Positions 17,276-26,311 of a stretch of DNA of 64,000 nt are shown here, piece after piece. This DNA comes from Pontiella desulfatans (lineage in GTDB: Bacteria > Verrucomicrobiota > Kiritimatiellia > Kiritimatiellales > Pontiellaceae). The stretch covers positions 620,001 through 684,000 of the forward strand of contig NZ_CAAHFG010000003.1 of the NCBI RefSeq assembly GCF_900890425.1, read 5' to 3'. Position 1 is the first letter of the stretch. Every line of letters begins with the position of its first letter. The translations under genes were made by a program, and so were the position numbers. The notes under the pieces were generated by a model that had not been told where the DNA came from, did not search any database, and saw only the letters and a program-made list of their open reading frames with translations.

Positions 17276-19882
17276 ATGAAAAATCGGCCCCATATGTTCA
17301 CCGGCTGTTTCCTGATCCTGGCCATTGCCGGCTGCCAACCGGACATTCCGGATATGGAGACTCCAGAATCTGCTGCTCCCCCTCTATCTTCCCCCGCTTT
17401 GTCCATCCCGGAGGTCCTGCCGGACTCCCCCCCTCTGGATTCGTTCTATCGTTTCTTTGGCTTCGACCCGCGGGAAGCTCTGGATGGTGTCATCACCGTC
17501 CAGGAAGGACCCGACCTGGATATGATCGAACGGAATGATTTCTTCGGCTACACTCCGGAGGAACTTGCTGAGCAGTTCCATCACACCATCACCTTAAACT
17601 ATGATTTTCGCGGCTTTGATCCTCAAAGCGTTCAGGCCCCGCCCCGGCCGGGGGTTCATCCCCGGGTCCTCTTCGGTCCAGACGAACTGCCTGCCCTGCG
17701 TGAAAAATTGAAAAACACGGTCCCCGGCCAGAAGGCCATGGCTGCTATAAAGAAAGAACTGGACAGTAATATCCGTAAGGAAGGGTCGGACACGACGCAA
17801 GGGTATCAGGATCTCATCGCCGGCAAGACCGACGTGCCGATCCATAAGAACATCACCATCGCCTACGCCGCGGCCTATGAAGCTTTCCGCTGTCTGGTTG
17901 AGGACGATGAAATCGCCGGCAGAGAGGTTGCCAAAGCCATCACCACGATCGCACGTATCGACCAGGCTGTTTTCGAAGAATCGATCGCGGAGTTTAAGGC
18001 GAAAAATCCCGATGCCGAACGCATTGATTTTCGCCTCACCACCAAACACAGTTCCCACAATGGAATCCTGGGTCTCATGTATGACTGGGCCTATGGGTGG
18101 ATGGATGACCAGCAACGTCAAACGGTCCGCGAAGCGATTGCGCTGGCGTCCTCCAACATGACCCTACAGGGTGCGCAGACCCTCCGCACCCCGCGTACCA
18201 GCGGCAGTAACTGGATTTCCTGGACGGCCCGTCTCGTGACGCTATGCGCCGCCATTGAGGGCGAACCCGGTTATGATGCGACCTCCTATGATCATTCCGT
18301 GAATGCCTTGAAGTGGTTCTTTGCCCTGAGCGTGCTTCCGGAAGGGGAAAGTATGGAGGGCTGGGGGAAACAATTCCTGATGGCGGAGCTGGGCTACATC
18401 ATGGCCCGTCGCGGCGAACCGATTCTCGCGCTGCAAAACGTCAAACAAAGCACCTTCCGCCAGTTCTGGCTCCACGCCCTCAATCCCTGGGGACGCAGCG
18501 GGAACGAGGATCATTATGGAGGTCCCTTCACCTTTTACGATTCCCAGGGCGGCACCGATAATAATATCCAGAGTATGTCTGACGTGCTCGTTTATAAAAA
18601 ACTTTATCCCGAGGATCCTTACATTGACTTCATTTACCGCAATGCGGTCGGGGAGGATTACAAAAAATTCGATGACCGGGTAAACCTGCGGCACCACTTC
18701 TCCACCTACACCGGCTTCTGCATGGCCATCTTTGCGGCCACCTTTGACGAATCCAAAACCTGGGATCAAGCGAGGGACAATATCACCCTGGATGCGCCTC
18801 TCTCCTACTATGGATCCGATACCGGCACCATGATCACACGTTCCGGGTGGGACAATGACGCCCTCTATCTGTATTCGCTGAACCGGAATATCACCGGAGG
18901 TCATCGCTACGCGGACCGCGGCCACTTCAATGTGTACGCCGATGGACGCCACTGGGGTATCTATCAAAAGATGCGCCAGGTCCGTGAAGCCTACTGGCCG
19001 ATGAACCGCAGCGTGGTGCTGGTTGATGGCCTCGGCCCCTCCATCGCGCCCGGTAAATCGATCCGCTTTAATGATCAGCCCCTGGCGACGTTTGCCGCTG
19101 GTGACTATAAGATTACGTACGACTACAGCAGCAACTATCTCTTCCCCAGCACCGATCGCGACAGCATCGTGGCGCTCCCTTACAGTTATAATGACTTCCG
19201 ACTCACGCCGTCGGACCGCCCCACCTGGAGCATGCCCATTGAGCAACGGCCCGACTGGTATACCAGCCGCAAACCGAAACCCATCGGGGCGCGCCCGGGA
19301 CCCACATCGTATTGGACTCAACGCTCTGTCCCGATGAAAAAGGCTTTCCGGACCACCGGACTGGTACGTGGAACCCATTCCTACATTCTGATCGTCGACG
19401 ACATTCAGAAAGACGACACGGAACGTGAATATCAATGGGGCATGACGGTGGCAGAAGATGTCGAAATCCATCAAACCCGTTCCGGGTCCTCCCGTATAGC
19501 ATTCCATGCCGATGCCGTTTTGAAGGAGAAAGAGCGATCCGTGGAAGAGAGCCGTTTCCTTCTGGTGCGCATGCTGCGTGCCGATGGATTACAAGGCGAT
19601 CCGGCCATTTTGGATGTGGTCTCTAAAAACCCACCGCAAAAAAATACGATCATCCCTAAACTGACCTTTACTGCCAGGGCCACTGCCCCCAATTTCATCA
19701 CCCTCATTGCCGCAGTGGATGCACCGGATGAGGCACCCACGACGTCGTGGAATCCGGATCAGACCGAACTCACCATTGAATGGGGTTCGCAGAAGGATGT
19801 GGTTGTATTTCAGCCGGATCGTTCCGGGAGACGCGTATTCACCATTCATCGAGGCGGCAGCATGATCGGGAGCAGCGATTGA
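17276..19882 (+). CDS. Heparinase II/III-like lipoprotein lyase
   Basis: The ATG at 17276 follows AAGGATAAGAAG and opens a lipoprotein signal, MKNRPHMFTGCFLILAIAGC, with a lipobox ending at Cys20. Upstream in-frame codons to 17207 would spoil the signal. The 868-residue product has the heparinase-like landmarks HPRVLFGPDELP, YDWAYGWMDD, GSNWISW, HRYADRGHFNVYADG (about 540-555) and AFRTTGLVRG followed by ILIVDDIQKDD. It lacks the accessory modules of the two larger relatives upstream. It should be anchored to a membrane facing the periplasm or the outside, and probably acts as a polysaccharide or oligosaccharide lyase. The substrate is unknown. The next gene starts only 3 bases after its stop. 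Confidence 0.82.
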   Translation: MKNRPHMFTGCFLILAIAGCQPDIPDMETPESAAPPLSSPALSIPEVLPDSPPLDSFYRFFGFDPREALDGVITVQEGPDLDMIERNDFFGYTPEELAEQFHHTITLNYDFRGFDPQSVQAPPRPGVHPRVLFGPDELPALREKLKNTVPGQKAMAAIKKELDSNIRKEGSDTTQGYQDLIAGKTDVPIHKNITIAYAAAYEAFRCLVEDDEIAGREVAKAITTIARIDQAVFEESIAEFKAKNPDAERIDFRLTTKHSSHNGILGLMYDWAYGWMDDQQRQTVREAIALASSNMTLQGAQTLRTPRTSGSNWISWTARLVTLCAAIEGEPGYDATSYDHSVNALKWFFALSVLPEGESMEGWGKQFLMAELGYIMARRGEPILALQNVKQSTFRQFWLHALNPWGRSGNEDHYGGPFTFYDSQGGTDNNIQSMSDVLVYKKLYPEDPYIDFIYRNAVGEDYKKFDDRVNLRHHFSTYTGFCMAIFAATFDESKTWDQARDNITLDAPLSYYGSDTGTMITRSGWDNDALYLYSLNRNITGGHRYADRGHFNVYADGRHWGIYQKMRQVREAYWPMNRSVVLVDGLGPSIAPGKSIRFNDQPLATFAAGDYKITYDYSSNYLFPSTDRDSIVALPYSYNDFRLTPSDRPTWSMPIEQRPDWYTSRKPKPIGARPGPTSYWTQRSVPMKKAFRTTGLVRGTHSYILIVDDIQKDDTEREYQWGMTVAEDVEIHQTRSGSSRIAFHADAVLKEKERSVEESRFLLVRMLRADGLQGDPAILDVVSKNPPQKNTIIPKLTFTARATAPNFITLIAAVDAPDEAPTTSWNPDQTELTIEWGSQKDVVVFQPDRSGRRVFTIHRGGSMIGSSD

Positions 19883-19885
19883 CGA

Positions 19886-21526
19886 ATGAAACGACGGCTT
19901 AATAGATATGCCACATTATTGATCGCGATCATCGGTTTATGCACGACCACCCGTGCGGTGGTCTGGCAGTGGGCCGTTGATACCGGCGTAAAGAAACATG
20001 GAAAGGCTTTTCTCTGGGTTCCTCCAGAGTGCAGGCAGGTCCGTGGACTGATTGTCGGTCAACAGGTCATCCTGGAAAAGGCCGTATTTGAGGATCCGCA
20101 GATCCGGGCGGTCGCGGCGCAGCAGGATCTGGCAATCCTTTTTATCGTGCCCGGTGCGATTGCCTATGATGATTTCGGGCCGGATGGTCGGGGGGAGGCG
20201 ACCTATCTTCGAATCGTCTCCGAGCTGGCTGAGGTCAGTGGCTATGCGGAGATCGCAACGGCTCCGTTCCTGACGATCGGTCACAGCGGCGGGGCGCTCC
20301 CGGCCTGGCGCCTGGCATATTGGAAGCCGGAACGGTGTTTCGGGGTGATTGGGCTGCATGCGGCACCGATTGATCCGCCGAGCCACGATCCGCAGGCGCG
20401 GCTCGAGGGGGTGCCCCTGCTGGTGATCAGCGGGCAGTATGAGTCGTGGAGCAAAGATGCCGCGCGATCGATCGAGCACCATTGGCGCTGGTGCCGCGGT
20501 GATATCCTGGCCTTGCGGTCGCGTTGGGACCGTGCCCTGGCCAGCGTGCTCGTGCAACCCGGTGCAGGACACTTTAACTGGGACGATGATTTAGCCCGCT
20601 ATGTGGCCCTGTTTATCAGGAAGGCGGCGCAAATGCGACTGCCCAACGACGGTTCATCCGCGCTTCGGGAGATTCCCCTCGCGTCCGGCTGGCTGTCCGA
20701 CCACACGCTGGTCTCACCGGGCCGCTATCCGCCGGCCCCGTACCGCACGTATGCCGGAGACCGGGGGCTGGCGTTCTGGCACCTGGATGAAGAGCTTGCA
20801 AAAGTCAATGAAGTATACGGCAGCAGGGACCACGGAAAAAAACTGCAGTTGGTCTCCTTTGTCGAGGATGGCGAACCGTTGGAACCCGCATGGATACAAA
20901 ACATAGCGTTCAGCCCCGTTGAGGGTGACGGCATGACGGTGCGGGTAGAGGGCGGATTTGTGAAGGAAACCCCGGCGGTGTTCGCTGTGGAGAGCGGCAT
21001 GCGTCCGCTCAGCCATGCCGATGGTCCGGTTTGCTTCCGGCTGATCGGTGGCTGGAGCGGCGGGGGAGAGCAGCTGGGGCCGAATATCTTCCGCATAAAA
21101 TTTGACCGGTTCATGTATGCCCGACGCCGGCCCGGAAGTCTGATGATCATGGCCTGGCATCCCGGCGACGAACGATACGGCTATGCCGAACAGTCTTGCT
21201 CGATCAACTTCCCATATGAAATCAGAGAGGGTGTGCCTCAGTTGATTACCTTTGCTTCGATTCCCGATCAGCCGGTCGGTGCCGGGCCGATTGCGCTGAA
21301 TGCTTCGGCTGATTCAGGGCTTCCGGTGGAATTTTTTGTGGTGAAAGGTCCGGCGGTAATCCGGGAGGGTCAACTGGAACTGACCGGAATCCCTCCGCGG
21401 ACCAACTTACCCGTTGAGGTGACCGTGGCCGCCTGCCAGTGGGGGCGAACGGTTGCCCCCCTCGTGCAGTCCGCCGCTTTTGTGGAGCGTTCCTTTCGCG
21501 TGGGAACAGCAGCTGAAATGGATTAA
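19886..21526 (+). CDS. Exported alpha/beta hydrolase with C-terminal beta domains
   Basis: This 546-residue protein has a signal peptide (MKRRLNRYATLLIAIIGL, cleaved near TTRA). The N-terminal half is an alpha/beta hydrolase. Its nucleophile elbow is TIGHSGGA with Ser134, and the late GAGHFNWDDD probably supplies the histidine. The second half (about 250-546) is beta-rich and ends in an Ig-like segment starting near QLITFASIPDQ. Such proteins are often esterases that remove acyl or feruloyl groups from plant or algal glycans. The specific substrate cannot be told. It lies 3 bases after a heparinase-like lipoprotein gene and 18 bases before a fucosidase gene, consistent with co-transcription. 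Confidence 0.75.
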   Translation: MKRRLNRYATLLIAIIGLCTTTRAVVWQWAVDTGVKKHGKAFLWVPPECRQVRGLIVGQQVILEKAVFEDPQIRAVAAQQDLAILFIVPGAIAYDDFGPDGRGEATYLRIVSELAEVSGYAEIATAPFLTIGHSGGALPAWRLAYWKPERCFGVIGLHAAPIDPPSHDPQARLEGVPLLVISGQYESWSKDAARSIEHHWRWCRGDILALRSRWDRALASVLVQPGAGHFNWDDDLARYVALFIRKAAQMRLPNDGSSALREIPLASGWLSDHTLVSPGRYPPAPYRTYAGDRGLAFWHLDEELAKVNEVYGSRDHGKKLQLVSFVEDGEPLEPAWIQNIAFSPVEGDGMTVRVEGGFVKETPAVFAVESGMRPLSHADGPVCFRLIGGWSGGGEQLGPNIFRIKFDRFMYARRRPGSLMIMAWHPGDERYGYAEQSCSINFPYEIREGVPQLITFASIPDQPVGAGPIALNASADSGLPVEFFVVKGPAVIREGQLELTGIPPRTNLPVEVTVAACQWGRTVAPLVQSAAFVERSFRVGTAAEMD

Positions 21527-21544
21527 GCGATCGGGGAGAGTATA

Positions 21545-23311
21545 ATGAGTGCAGAACAGGTTATGTCGAACCCAACGGGATCGGATTCATATGCCAATAA
21601 AACGAACGTAGAACGCGATGCCGGGGTGGAGTGGTGGCGCGATGCCCGCTTCGGCATGTTTATCCATTGGGGTGTCTATGCGGTTCCGGCCGGGGAGTAC
21701 GGCGGGAAGGTGTTTACAGGTGCCAGTGAGTGGCTGATGCACCAGGCGAAGATTCCGGCTTCTGAATACAGGCACTTCGCGGAGGCATTCAATCCGGTGG
21801 CCTACGATCCGGAGACCTGGGTTCGCGCTGCGGTCGATGCCGGCATGAAATACCTGGTCATCACGGCCAAGCATCATGACGGCTTTGCGTTGTTTCCTTC
21901 GAAGGCGAGCACGTGGAATGTGGCGGAGGCGACGCCGTACGGCCGCGATCTGCTGGGGCCGCTCGTGGACGCCTGCCGCCGCGCCGGACTGCGAATCGGG
22001 TTTTATTATTCGCAGGCGCAGGACTGGTTCAATGGCGGATCCGTGTTCGGAGAAAAATGGGATCCGGTCCAGGAGAACGATTTTGATGCCTATCTGGATC
22101 GGGTGGCGATTCCGCAGATCCGGGAACTGCTGACCACCTACGGGCCCGATATTCCGGCGGTTCTCTGGTGGGACACGCCCTCCGATATGACGCCGGACCG
22201 CGCGGCCCGCGTCGATGCCGCCGTACAGGCGGTTGCCCCGGGGATGCTGCAAAACGACCGTCTCGGGCTTATCCGGGAGCAGCACCCCGGCCATTTCGAT
22301 ACCCCTGAACAGCGGATTCCGGCGAACCGGCCCGGCCGCGCGTGGGAAACGTGCATGACCACCAACGAGTCGTGGGGCTTCTGCGCCAGCGACAACGCAT
22401 GGAAGCCGGCGGCGCTGCTGATTCGTCAGCTTTGCGAGGTGGTCTCGCAGGGCGGCAACTATCTCCTTAACATCGGTCCGCGTGCGGACGGAACCTTTCC
22501 AGAGCCGAGTCTCGCCGCGTTGCGCGAGGTGGGCGACTGGATGCGGGTGAATGGAGAGGCCGTTCACGGTACGTCGGCGGGGCCGTTCCCGTACCGGCTG
22601 CCATGGGGCTTTGCCAGTCGGCGCGACCGGATGATGTATCTGATGATTGATGAGTGGCCGGTCGGCGGGCTGCTTGAGGTTCCGCTGCTCGACCTGCCGG
22701 AAACCGCGCAGCTCCTGTCCGATCCGGAAGCACCGGTGGGGTTCCGGATCGTGGATAACGTCCTCCGCATTACGCTCCCCGCCTCCGCGCCCGGCGCGGC
22801 GGTCTGCGTGGTGGCCCTCCGGTTTGCGGCCGAGCCCCGCATCGGGAACATTCCGTCGCGTCCCCGGCCGCCGGTTATTCCACAGCCGGCCGACGGTTCG
22901 CTGGCGTTGCGCGCCGCCGATGCCGAGATCATCGGTGACCACCTCAGCCTGCTGGGCGGGGAGGATCCGTTCCTCGGATGCTGGAGTTCCGTGGACTCGC
23001 ATCCGCTCTGGCGAGTCAGTCTGCACCGGGCCGGCACGTATCGGGTTGAAGTGATTTATGCCGTACCGGCACACCGTGAGGGGACCGTCGCCGAAATCCG
23101 CATCGGTGGGCAGAGCCTGCCGTTCGCTGCGACGGGAACCGGCGGATGGGGGGAGTTTTGCAGGGCACCCGCTGGGGTGGTGAGTCTGGAACCCGGCGAG
23201 GAGGTGGAGATGCGCGTCATTCCGGCCTGCGTTCCGGTCGGCGCGGTGATGAACCTGCGCGCCGTCCTGCTGACACCCTGTGCATCAAATGAATGTAAAG
23301 AAGAGATATAA
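21545..23311 (+). CDS. Alpha-L-fucosidase, GH29
   Basis: This 588-residue GH29 enzyme opens with the family block WWRDARFGMFIHWGVYAVPAG. It shows YLVITAKHHDGFALFPSK and the nucleophile region VLWWDTPSDMT with Asp210. The region QGGNYLLNIGPRADG matches the end of the barrel, and a C-terminal beta-sandwich follows. The enzyme removes terminal alpha-L-fucose. No classical signal peptide is visible, so a cytoplasmic or non-classically located enzyme is likely. The start is preceded by GGGGAGAG; a second in-frame ATG eight codons later could also serve. Together with the sulfatases it suggests fucose residues in the target glycan, although GH29 members also act on other substrates. Confidence 0.93.
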   Translation: MSAEQVMSNPTGSDSYANKTNVERDAGVEWWRDARFGMFIHWGVYAVPAGEYGGKVFTGASEWLMHQAKIPASEYRHFAEAFNPVAYDPETWVRAAVDAGMKYLVITAKHHDGFALFPSKASTWNVAEATPYGRDLLGPLVDACRRAGLRIGFYYSQAQDWFNGGSVFGEKWDPVQENDFDAYLDRVAIPQIRELLTTYGPDIPAVLWWDTPSDMTPDRAARVDAAVQAVAPGMLQNDRLGLIREQHPGHFDTPEQRIPANRPGRAWETCMTTNESWGFCASDNAWKPAALLIRQLCEVVSQGGNYLLNIGPRADGTFPEPSLAALREVGDWMRVNGEAVHGTSAGPFPYRLPWGFASRRDRMMYLMIDEWPVGGLLEVPLLDLPETAQLLSDPEAPVGFRIVDNVLRITLPASAPGAAVCVVALRFAAEPRIGNIPSRPRPPVIPQPADGSLALRAADAEIIGDHLSLLGGEDPFLGCWSSVDSHPLWRVSLHRAGTYRVEVIYAVPAHREGTVAEIRIGGQSLPFAATGTGGWGEFCRAPAGVVSLEPGEEVEMRVIPACVPVGAVMNLRAVLLTPCASNECKEEI

Positions 23312-23503
23312 ATGAGCATGCAGAATCCATTTTACCGGCTGTCTTGGGCAGGAATTGCAGCAACCATGGTTTTTTGTTTTAAGGGCGACTATTATCTGAG
23401 CGGAACGGTTCTGCATCCACCGACAACCGGGGTCGGCAAGCCGGTTCCGATCGAGTTTGTCCCGAGAGGGATCAGAATACGTACCATGAAAGAAGGCAGG
23501 TGA
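23312..23503 (+). CDS. Small hypothetical protein, 63 residues
   Basis: This short ORF starts immediately after the fucosidase stop, with an AAGAGATATA ribosome-site-like stretch before the ATG. It ends 4 bases before the next gene. The product has a weakly hydrophobic segment near its N-terminus (WAGIAATMVFCF) and no motif that I recognise. Its tight position supports a real coupled gene. It could equally be the residual C-terminus of a lost gene, because the second half (VGKPVPIEFVPRGIRIRTM) looks like the edge strand of a larger beta domain. No function is proposed. Confidence 0.4.
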   Translation: MSMQNPFYRLSWAGIAATMVFCFKGDYYLSGTVLHPPTTGVGKPVPIEFVPRGIRIRTMKEGR

Positions 23504-23507
23504 GACG

Positions 23508-24848
23508 ATGAAAAAAAAGTATTTAATAGGTGTGCTGCTGTGCAGTGCTTTATCCGTGCAGGCGGAGGTGGAAATGAAGTCGATTCTTGATTTTGCGGAA
23601 CACGATGCGCGCCCAGTGGAGACCAATATTTATAAACGGGTTGAAGACCGGGATCTGCGGTTGCTGGTTTGCCGGCCGGACGGCTGGGAGCCGGGGCAGC
23701 AGTGTGCGGCCATGGTATGGATTCATGGCGGCGGCTGGGTGGCCGGTGGGCCGGAGGATTTTCTGCCGCATCTGCGCTACAGCGCCGCCCGCGGGGCGGT
23801 CGGTTTCAGTGTGCAGTATCGGCTGCTCAACAAAGAGAAGGACGGCTCCGGACCGGTGATTTCCGACTGCATCGCGGATTGTGAGGATGCCGTGCGCTAT
23901 ATCCGTCATCATGCACAGGAGCTTGGAATCGACCCGCAGCGTATTTCCGTTATTGGCGACTCTGCCGGCGGGCATCTGGCCAGCTGCCTCGGAACCGGTG
24001 CGACCGGGGAGGCACGGGCGGACGCCGTTGTGGATTGCAATGGCATCACGGATATGGGGTTTGAAAACTGGAGTACGTATATCCGGCCCGGTGCGGACCG
24101 GGATGAACGGATTATGAAGGCTTCCCCGCTGTTCAATATCACGATGCCGAGTCCGCCGTTCCTGGTCCTGCAGGGCAAACGGGATGCGACCGTGAAGCCG
24201 GAGATGGCGGAAGCATTTTACAGCGCTTTGAAAACCGCAGGCGCAGATTGCGAATACAAACTCTATCCGGGGGCACAGCATGCCTTCATTGTTTATGGAT
24301 ACAGCGCCACCCTCGAAGAGATTACACAGGCGATCCTGGATCTTGATGATTTTCTGCTGCACCGCGGGCTGCTCGATGGTCCGACGTCCATCTGTATGCC
24401 GGATTATCCGGAAACGGATGCGGTGATCGAGTCGGTAGAGGACCCGTTTTCCGGTTCGAAAACGATCGTCCGCCCGGCGGGATTTCCCGGCTTTATGACG
24501 ATTCAACTGGAGGTGAAGCCGGCGCGGAAGTTTTCCGGTCAGCTGTTTGCTCTGACCGGCCGCTTCGGCTGCTCCCTGAAGGTCAGCAACGGCGGACAGG
24601 ATTTCAAGGCGCTGCGCATGCGCCTTCGGGGGAAAGAGCTTCTGCTGCAACCGGAGCAATGGCAGACGGTCACTGTTTCACTGGGGCGGGACAAGGTGGT
24701 GATCCGCACACAAAGTCAGGCGGTGGAAATTGCCAATGAATTCCGTCATGCTTTCCTGTCCAATGAGCTGGTGCTGGGAGCGGGGCTGGATGCGGAAATC
24801 CGGAATGTTAAAATAGTCGGCCGCCCGGGCGGCGGAGGAAAACAGTAA
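23508..24848 (+). CDS. Exported esterase, alpha/beta hydrolase (BD-FAE/HSL-like)
   Basis: This 446-residue protein has a signal peptide (MKKKYLIGVLLCSALSVQA). The oxyanion motif is HGGG starting at His73, the nucleophile motif is GDSAGG with Ser152, and GAQHAF near residue 262 supplies the histidine. This is the acetyl-xylan or feruloyl-type esterase arrangement of the family. From about residue 290 there is an extra beta-rich domain of about 150 residues that I cannot name. It probably removes acyl groups from a glycan in the periplasm or outside the cell. The stop codon overlaps the ATG of the next sulfatase gene (TAATG), which suggests translational coupling. Confidence 0.85.
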   Translation: MKKKYLIGVLLCSALSVQAEVEMKSILDFAEHDARPVETNIYKRVEDRDLRLLVCRPDGWEPGQQCAAMVWIHGGGWVAGGPEDFLPHLRYSAARGAVGFSVQYRLLNKEKDGSGPVISDCIADCEDAVRYIRHHAQELGIDPQRISVIGDSAGGHLASCLGTGATGEARADAVVDCNGITDMGFENWSTYIRPGADRDERIMKASPLFNITMPSPPFLVLQGKRDATVKPEMAEAFYSALKTAGADCEYKLYPGAQHAFIVYGYSATLEEITQAILDLDDFLLHRGLLDGPTSICMPDYPETDAVIESVEDPFSGSKTIVRPAGFPGFMTIQLEVKPARKFSGQLFALTGRFGCSLKVSNGGQDFKALRMRLRGKELLLQPEQWQTVTVSLGRDKVVIRTQSQAVEIANEFRHAFLSNELVLGAGLDAEIRNVKIVGRPGGGGKQ

Positions 24849-26311
24849 TGCTGAATCATTTTAAATTTGGATGGGTGTTTCTCTATGTCTTGACCGGGTG
24901 CGTCGGGCCGGAGAGGGCGAAGCAGGCGGAGTCGGAACGGCCGCCCAATTTTATCGTCATCTTTACCGACGATCAGGGGTATAACGATCTGGGATGTTTT
25001 GGCTCGCCCCTGATCAAAACACCGCAGCTCGACCGCATGGCAGCTGAGGGCACACGGTTTACCGATTTCTATGTGGCCTCAGCGGTCTGTTCCGCTTCCC
25101 GGGCGGCCCTGCTGACCGGATGCTACAGCGAGCGGGTCGGTGTATCCGGCGCATTTTTTCCGGGGGAAGGAGAAGGGCTCCATCCCGATGAAATCACGAT
25201 GGCCGAGCTGCTCAAGACCCGGGGCTATGCCACGTCGGCGGTCGGCAAGTGGCATCTGGGCGATGAAAAGGTGTTCCTGCCCACGGCGCAGGGCTTTGAT
25301 GAATATTTCGGCATTCCGTACAGCAACGACATGTACATTGGTCCGGATCAGGAGATTGCGGAGCATGCCGTGTTCCGGGAGGGGTTTGATCGGGAAAAAG
25401 CCCTGGAGGCGCAGCGTTTTGTGGCCCCCCATGTCCATGCCCGCAAGCCGATCTGGGAGAGTCCGCTGAAGGGGAAGGTCCCCTTGTTTGAAGGGTCGGC
25501 GATTGTTGAGTTTCCGGTGGATCAGGCAACGCTGACGCGCCGCTATTTTGATCGGGCCATCCGGTTTGTTGAAGCGAACCGGGAACAGCCCTTTTTTCTG
25601 TATATCACACCGGCCATGCCGCATGTGCCGCTTTATGCATCGGAGCAGTTTGCCGGGAAGAGTCCGCGCGGACTCTACGGCGATGTGATTGAGGAGATCG
25701 ATTGGAATGTGGGGCGCCTGCTCGATACGTTGCGGGCATCCGGACTTGACCGCAATACGGTGGTGGTATTCACCTCCGATAACGGACCCTGGCTCTCGTA
25801 CGGCGAAGAGGGCGGAAGCGCGGCACCGTTGCGTGACGGGAAGTTTACGACCTATGAGGGCGGCATGCGTGTGCCGATGATTGCCTGGGGACCGGGACAT
25901 GTGGCCGCCGGAACAACCTGTGCGGAAGTGGCTTCGTCGATCGACCTGCTGCCAACCTTTGCCGGGCTGGCCGGGGCTGAACTCCCGGATGACCGCATCA
26001 TCGATGGAAAGAATATCCTGCCCTTGCTCAAGGGGATTTCCGGGGGGCGATCACCGCATCAGGCTTTTTTCTACGCGACCGACGGCGTGCGGATGGGACG
26101 CTGGAAGCTGATGCTGAAGGAGCATGCCATGTCGCAGCAGCAGGGCCCGCTGCCGGCACTCTATGATCTGTCGAACGATCCCGGCGAGCAACACAACCTT
26201 TATGAAGAACATCCTGACGTGGTGGACCGCATGCAACCGTTACTGGAGCAGCATGCCGAGGATCTGGCGGAGCACAGCCGCCCGTTGGGAAAGGAGAGTG
26301 CGTGTGAGTAG
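24848..26311 (+). CDS. Lipoprotein sulfatase (CSASR type)
   Basis: This 487-residue S1-type sulfatase has a lipoprotein signal (MLNHFKFGWVFLYVLTGC). The metal-binding start is PNFIVIFTDDQGYNDLG, the maturation motif is C-S-A-S-R at Cys81, and the C-terminal metal motif is FTSDNGPW. The Ala at the third motif position fits maturation by the radical SAM enzyme anSME as well as by FGE. The enzyme would remove sulfate from a glycan at the membrane surface. It overlaps the preceding esterase by one base and the following sulfatase by eight bases. The exact sulfate position it cleaves is not readable. Confidence 0.93.
   Translation: MLNHFKFGWVFLYVLTGCVGPERAKQAESERPPNFIVIFTDDQGYNDLGCFGSPLIKTPQLDRMAAEGTRFTDFYVASAVCSASRAALLTGCYSERVGVSGAFFPGEGEGLHPDEITMAELLKTRGYATSAVGKWHLGDEKVFLPTAQGFDEYFGIPYSNDMYIGPDQEIAEHAVFREGFDREKALEAQRFVAPHVHARKPIWESPLKGKVPLFEGSAIVEFPVDQATLTRRYFDRAIRFVEANREQPFFLYITPAMPHVPLYASEQFAGKSPRGLYGDVIEEIDWNVGRLLDTLRASGLDRNTVVVFTSDNGPWLSYGEEGGSAAPLRDGKFTTYEGGMRVPMIAWGPGHVAAGTTCAEVASSIDLLPTFAGLAGAELPDDRIIDGKNILPLLKGISGGRSPHQAFFYATDGVRMGRWKLMLKEHAMSQQQGPLPALYDLSNDPGEQHNLYEEHPDVVDRMQPLLEQHAEDLAEHSRPLGKESACE

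Noticed and set aside
21587-23074. A 495-codon open frame on the minus strand opposite the GH29 gene
   Set aside because: It lies wholly antisense to a clear fucosidase, is rich in Arg/His/Gly/Pro typical of reversed GC-rich codons, and has no motif or ribosome site.
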